Source: Bifidobacterium olomucense (GTDB taxonomy: Bacteria > Actinomycetota > Actinomycetes > Actinomycetales > Bifidobacteriaceae). From it: a stretch of DNA of 64,000 nt. The notes beneath the pieces are model-generated. The model searched no databases. It saw only the letters and a list, made by a program, of their open reading frames with translations, and was not told the origin of the DNA. A program made the translations under genes and the position numbers. The DNA lies in the NCBI RefSeq assembly GCF_012932375.1, contig NZ_JAAIIG010000006.1, positions 62,001 to 126,000 of the forward strand, written 5' to 3'. Of the stretch, positions 62,322 to 64,000 are shown piece by piece (the first letter of the stretch is position 1; each line of letters opens with the position of its first letter).

Positions 62322-64000
62322 CTACTTGCGGTCGCCGCGCATCACGGCGGCCAGCGACTGCACGCGCGGCAGGTCGAACACGTCGCCGGACGCAACCACA
62401 TGACCTTCGCCGTCGGCCAGCGGCACACGCCAGTTGGAGTATTCGCTGGACGTACCCGGCTGGTTCTGCGAGCGCGTCTCGCCCACGCCATCCACCAGCG
62501 CGGCCTGCAGCAGCAGTGACGGCGTATCGGTGAGCATGGCGTGCAGCGCCTCGACGATTTCCTGAATGTGGGCGGGCACGTCGTCGGCAACCGACTGGCT
62601 GATGTAGCCGTTCTCCACCAAACGGTTCATCATGGCGGTACGTTCGGCCATCGCGGCCGCCGCAAACTCTTCCACCGGCTCGCTGAGCAGATGCAGTTCC
62701 TCGCGCAACTTGACGTGTTCGAACGTCAGGTAGCCGGCGGTCGGCGGCAGATCATGCGTGGTGACCGAGGCGAGCGCCTGCTTGCGGTATTCTTCCGGAC
62801 CCTTGTACGGGTCACCCGCGTTCGGGGAGTCATTTTCGCGCGAGAACCATTCGACATCAGTGCCGAGCACGCCGCGTTCGGCGAGAATCTGACGCACGTA
62901 ATCGGGCACGGTGCCCAAGTCTTCGCCCACGACCATGCCGCCGGCGCGCGTGGCTTCGATGGCGAGTACGCCGAGCATCGCCTCGTGGTTGTACATCACG
63001 TACGCGCCGTTGCGCGCGCCCAGCCCCTGCGGAATCCACCACAGGCGGAACAGGCCGAGCATATGGTCGATGCGCACCGCGCCCGCATGCTCGTACATGG
63101 AGTGCACCATCTCGCGGTACACCCGGTACCCGGTGGCCTCCAAGTAGCGTGGATTGAACGGCGGCTGACCCCAATCCTGCCCCTGCTGGTTGTAGAAGTC
63201 CGGCGGGCAGCCGACGGTTACGCCACCGGTGGCGAAACGCTCGGGATTGGCCCAGGCGTCTGCGCCGAGGCCATGCACGCCGACCGCCATATCCTGCATG
63301 AGGCCCAGTGTCATGCCGCCTTCCATGGCCGCTTGCTGCGCGGCGGTCACCTGTTCGGCGGCGATCCACTGCAGCCAGCGGTTGAACTCGAACAGATCGT
63401 GGTGGGCGGCGACCAGCCCCTGCACGGACGGATCGTCGATGGTTTTCTCGAAGAACCAGCGGTTTTCGCCCCATGGCGCGCCCCAGAGCTCGAAGCAGAG
63501 GCACCATGTGGCGAAGGAGTCGAGGTCCGGGCCGGCCGCGGCTTTGAAAGCTTCGAATGCCTGTTCGCGTTCGGCGCTGCGGCCGGCGTCGAAGATGAGG
63601 CGCAGGGCGGGGCGCTTGGCATCCCATGCCGCGTTGATGTCCATCGGCGTGGATTCCTCGTTGCGGTGCGCCACTTCGGCGTGCAAGGCATCGACCTTCG
63701 CACGGGCCTCGGCGCTCAACGTGGCGTATTCGGGGATGTCCTGCGGACGGATGTAGGTGACGTTGAGGAATCGGCGGGATTCCGGCAGGTAGGGTGAAGG
63801 TTCGAGCGGCGGGATCGGAGCGCCGGCGTGAATCGGGTTGATGAGCATGAAGTCCGCGCCGGTTTTGTGCGCCGCGTCGGCCAACATGCGCTTCAAGTCG
63901 CCGTAGTCGCCTACACCCCATGATTCGTGCGAGCGCACGGAATACATCTGCGTCATCCAGCCCCAGCGGTGGTGTTCCTGCACCGCTTCGGGCACCGGGA
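62322..64000 (-). CDS. malQ: 4-alpha-glucanotransferase (amylomaltase), 5' partial
   Basis: Transfers glucan segments between maltodextrins in the cytoplasm (GH77). The frame is open to the right edge, so the N-terminal ~150-200 residues and the start codon lie beyond the window; ATG 63995 is internal. Conserved motifs include GDYGDLKRML, ADFMLINPIHA, the nucleophile in VRIDHMLGLFRLWWIPQG, the acid in MVVGEDLGTVPDYVR and the third carboxylate in TTHDLPPTAGYL, ordered as in MalQ. A DAKRPALRLIFDAG-like insertion fits the long bifidobacterial MalQ type. It is transcribed toward the GH13 gene (convergent). Confidence 0.95.
   Translation of the reverse strand, partial: PVPEAVQEHHRWGWMTQMYSVRSHESWGVGDYGDLKRMLADAAHKTGADFMLINPIHAGAPIPPLEPSPYLPESRRFLNVTYIRPQDIPEYATLSAEARAKVDALHAEVAHRNEESTPMDINAAWDAKRPALRLIFDAGRSAEREQAFEAFKAAAGPDLDSFATWCLCFELWGAPWGENRWFFEKTIDDPSVQGLVAAHHDLFEFNRWLQWIAAEQVTAAQQAAMEGGMTLGLMQDMAVGVHGLGADAWANPERFATGGVTVGCPPDFYNQQGQDWGQPPFNPRYLEATGYRVYREMVHSMYEHAGAVRIDHMLGLFRLWWIPQGLGARNGAYVMYNHEAMLGVLAIEATRAGGMVVGEDLGTVPDYVRQILAERGVLGTDVEWFSRENDSPNAGDPYKGPEEYRKQALASVTTHDLPPTAGYLTFEHVKLREELHLLSEPVEEFAAAAMAERTAMMNRLVENGYISQSVADDVPAHIQEIVEALHAMLTDTPSLLLQAALVDGVGETRSQNQPGTSSEYSNWRVPLADGEGHVVASGDVFDLPRVQSLAAVMRGDRK

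Overview
The window is high-GC actinobacterial chromosomal DNA, most likely from a Bifidobacterium of the B. longum/B. breve kind; I cannot fix the species. The main evidence is a dnaK-grpE-dnaJ-hspR locus with HAIR operators, an actinobacterial Tad (type IVb) pilus cluster, a sortase-C pilus locus, and a starch/maltodextrin cluster without its own ATPase gene. No rRNA, tRNA, CRISPR array or insertion-sequence transposase was seen. Both ends cut genes: a class A penicillin-binding protein at the left and a 4-alpha-glucanotransferase at the right.

Layout. 0-16.8 kb: housekeeping and envelope genes. These are the PBP, leuA, a DUF4234 membrane protein, two paralogous zinc-ribbon/PASTA membrane proteins on either side of a metallophosphoesterase gene, a DUF5701-like protein, asd, and an aspartokinase split into a catalytic gene and a separate ACT-domain gene. 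17.1-18.7 kb: a HipB/HipA-type pair with a palindromic operator and visibly lower GC. 19.6-28 kb: LPXTG pilus locus (backbone pilin, giant beta-helix/SpaA-domain adhesin, divergent class C sortase). 28-33.8 kb: recR, dnaX with a repeated DPWNQP tail, a TetR regulator and a lipid kinase. 33.8-39.1 kb: Tad pilus in two units, tadZ-tadA-tadB-tadC and flp-tadE-tadF. Each unit is preceded by a copy of the same 66-bp repeat carrying two inverted DnaA-box sequences. 39.4-41.3 kb: a DedA protein and a HAD phosphatase. 42.2-47.6 kb: heat-shock locus. 47.6-64 kb: starch and maltodextrin use. It comprises a secreted, apparently membrane-anchored alpha-amylase, a LacI regulator, type I pullulanase, MalE/MalF/MalG importer, a GH13 alpha-glucosidase-like enzyme and MalQ, with a TraX-like protein and a HAD hydrolase interspersed.

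The starch genes make a coherent route. Amylase cuts starch outside the cell, MalEFG imports maltodextrins using an ATPase encoded elsewhere, and pullulanase, the GH13 enzyme and MalQ process them inside. Related LacI-type operators lie before the amylase/lacI pair and between malE and the GH13 gene, so one MalR-like regulator may control the set.

The intergenic DNA is unusually rich in structured repeats. They include 109-bp REPIN-like elements (three copies, identical spacing), about 190-bp nested palindromes (three copies), three 49-bp inverted repeats, short-motif arrays downstream of two genes, and several tandem arrays. These repeats, the DnaA-box pair at the Tad promoters, the zinc-ribbon/PASTA proteins with an unrecognised extracellular domain, and the split aspartokinase are the best candidates for undescribed biology.
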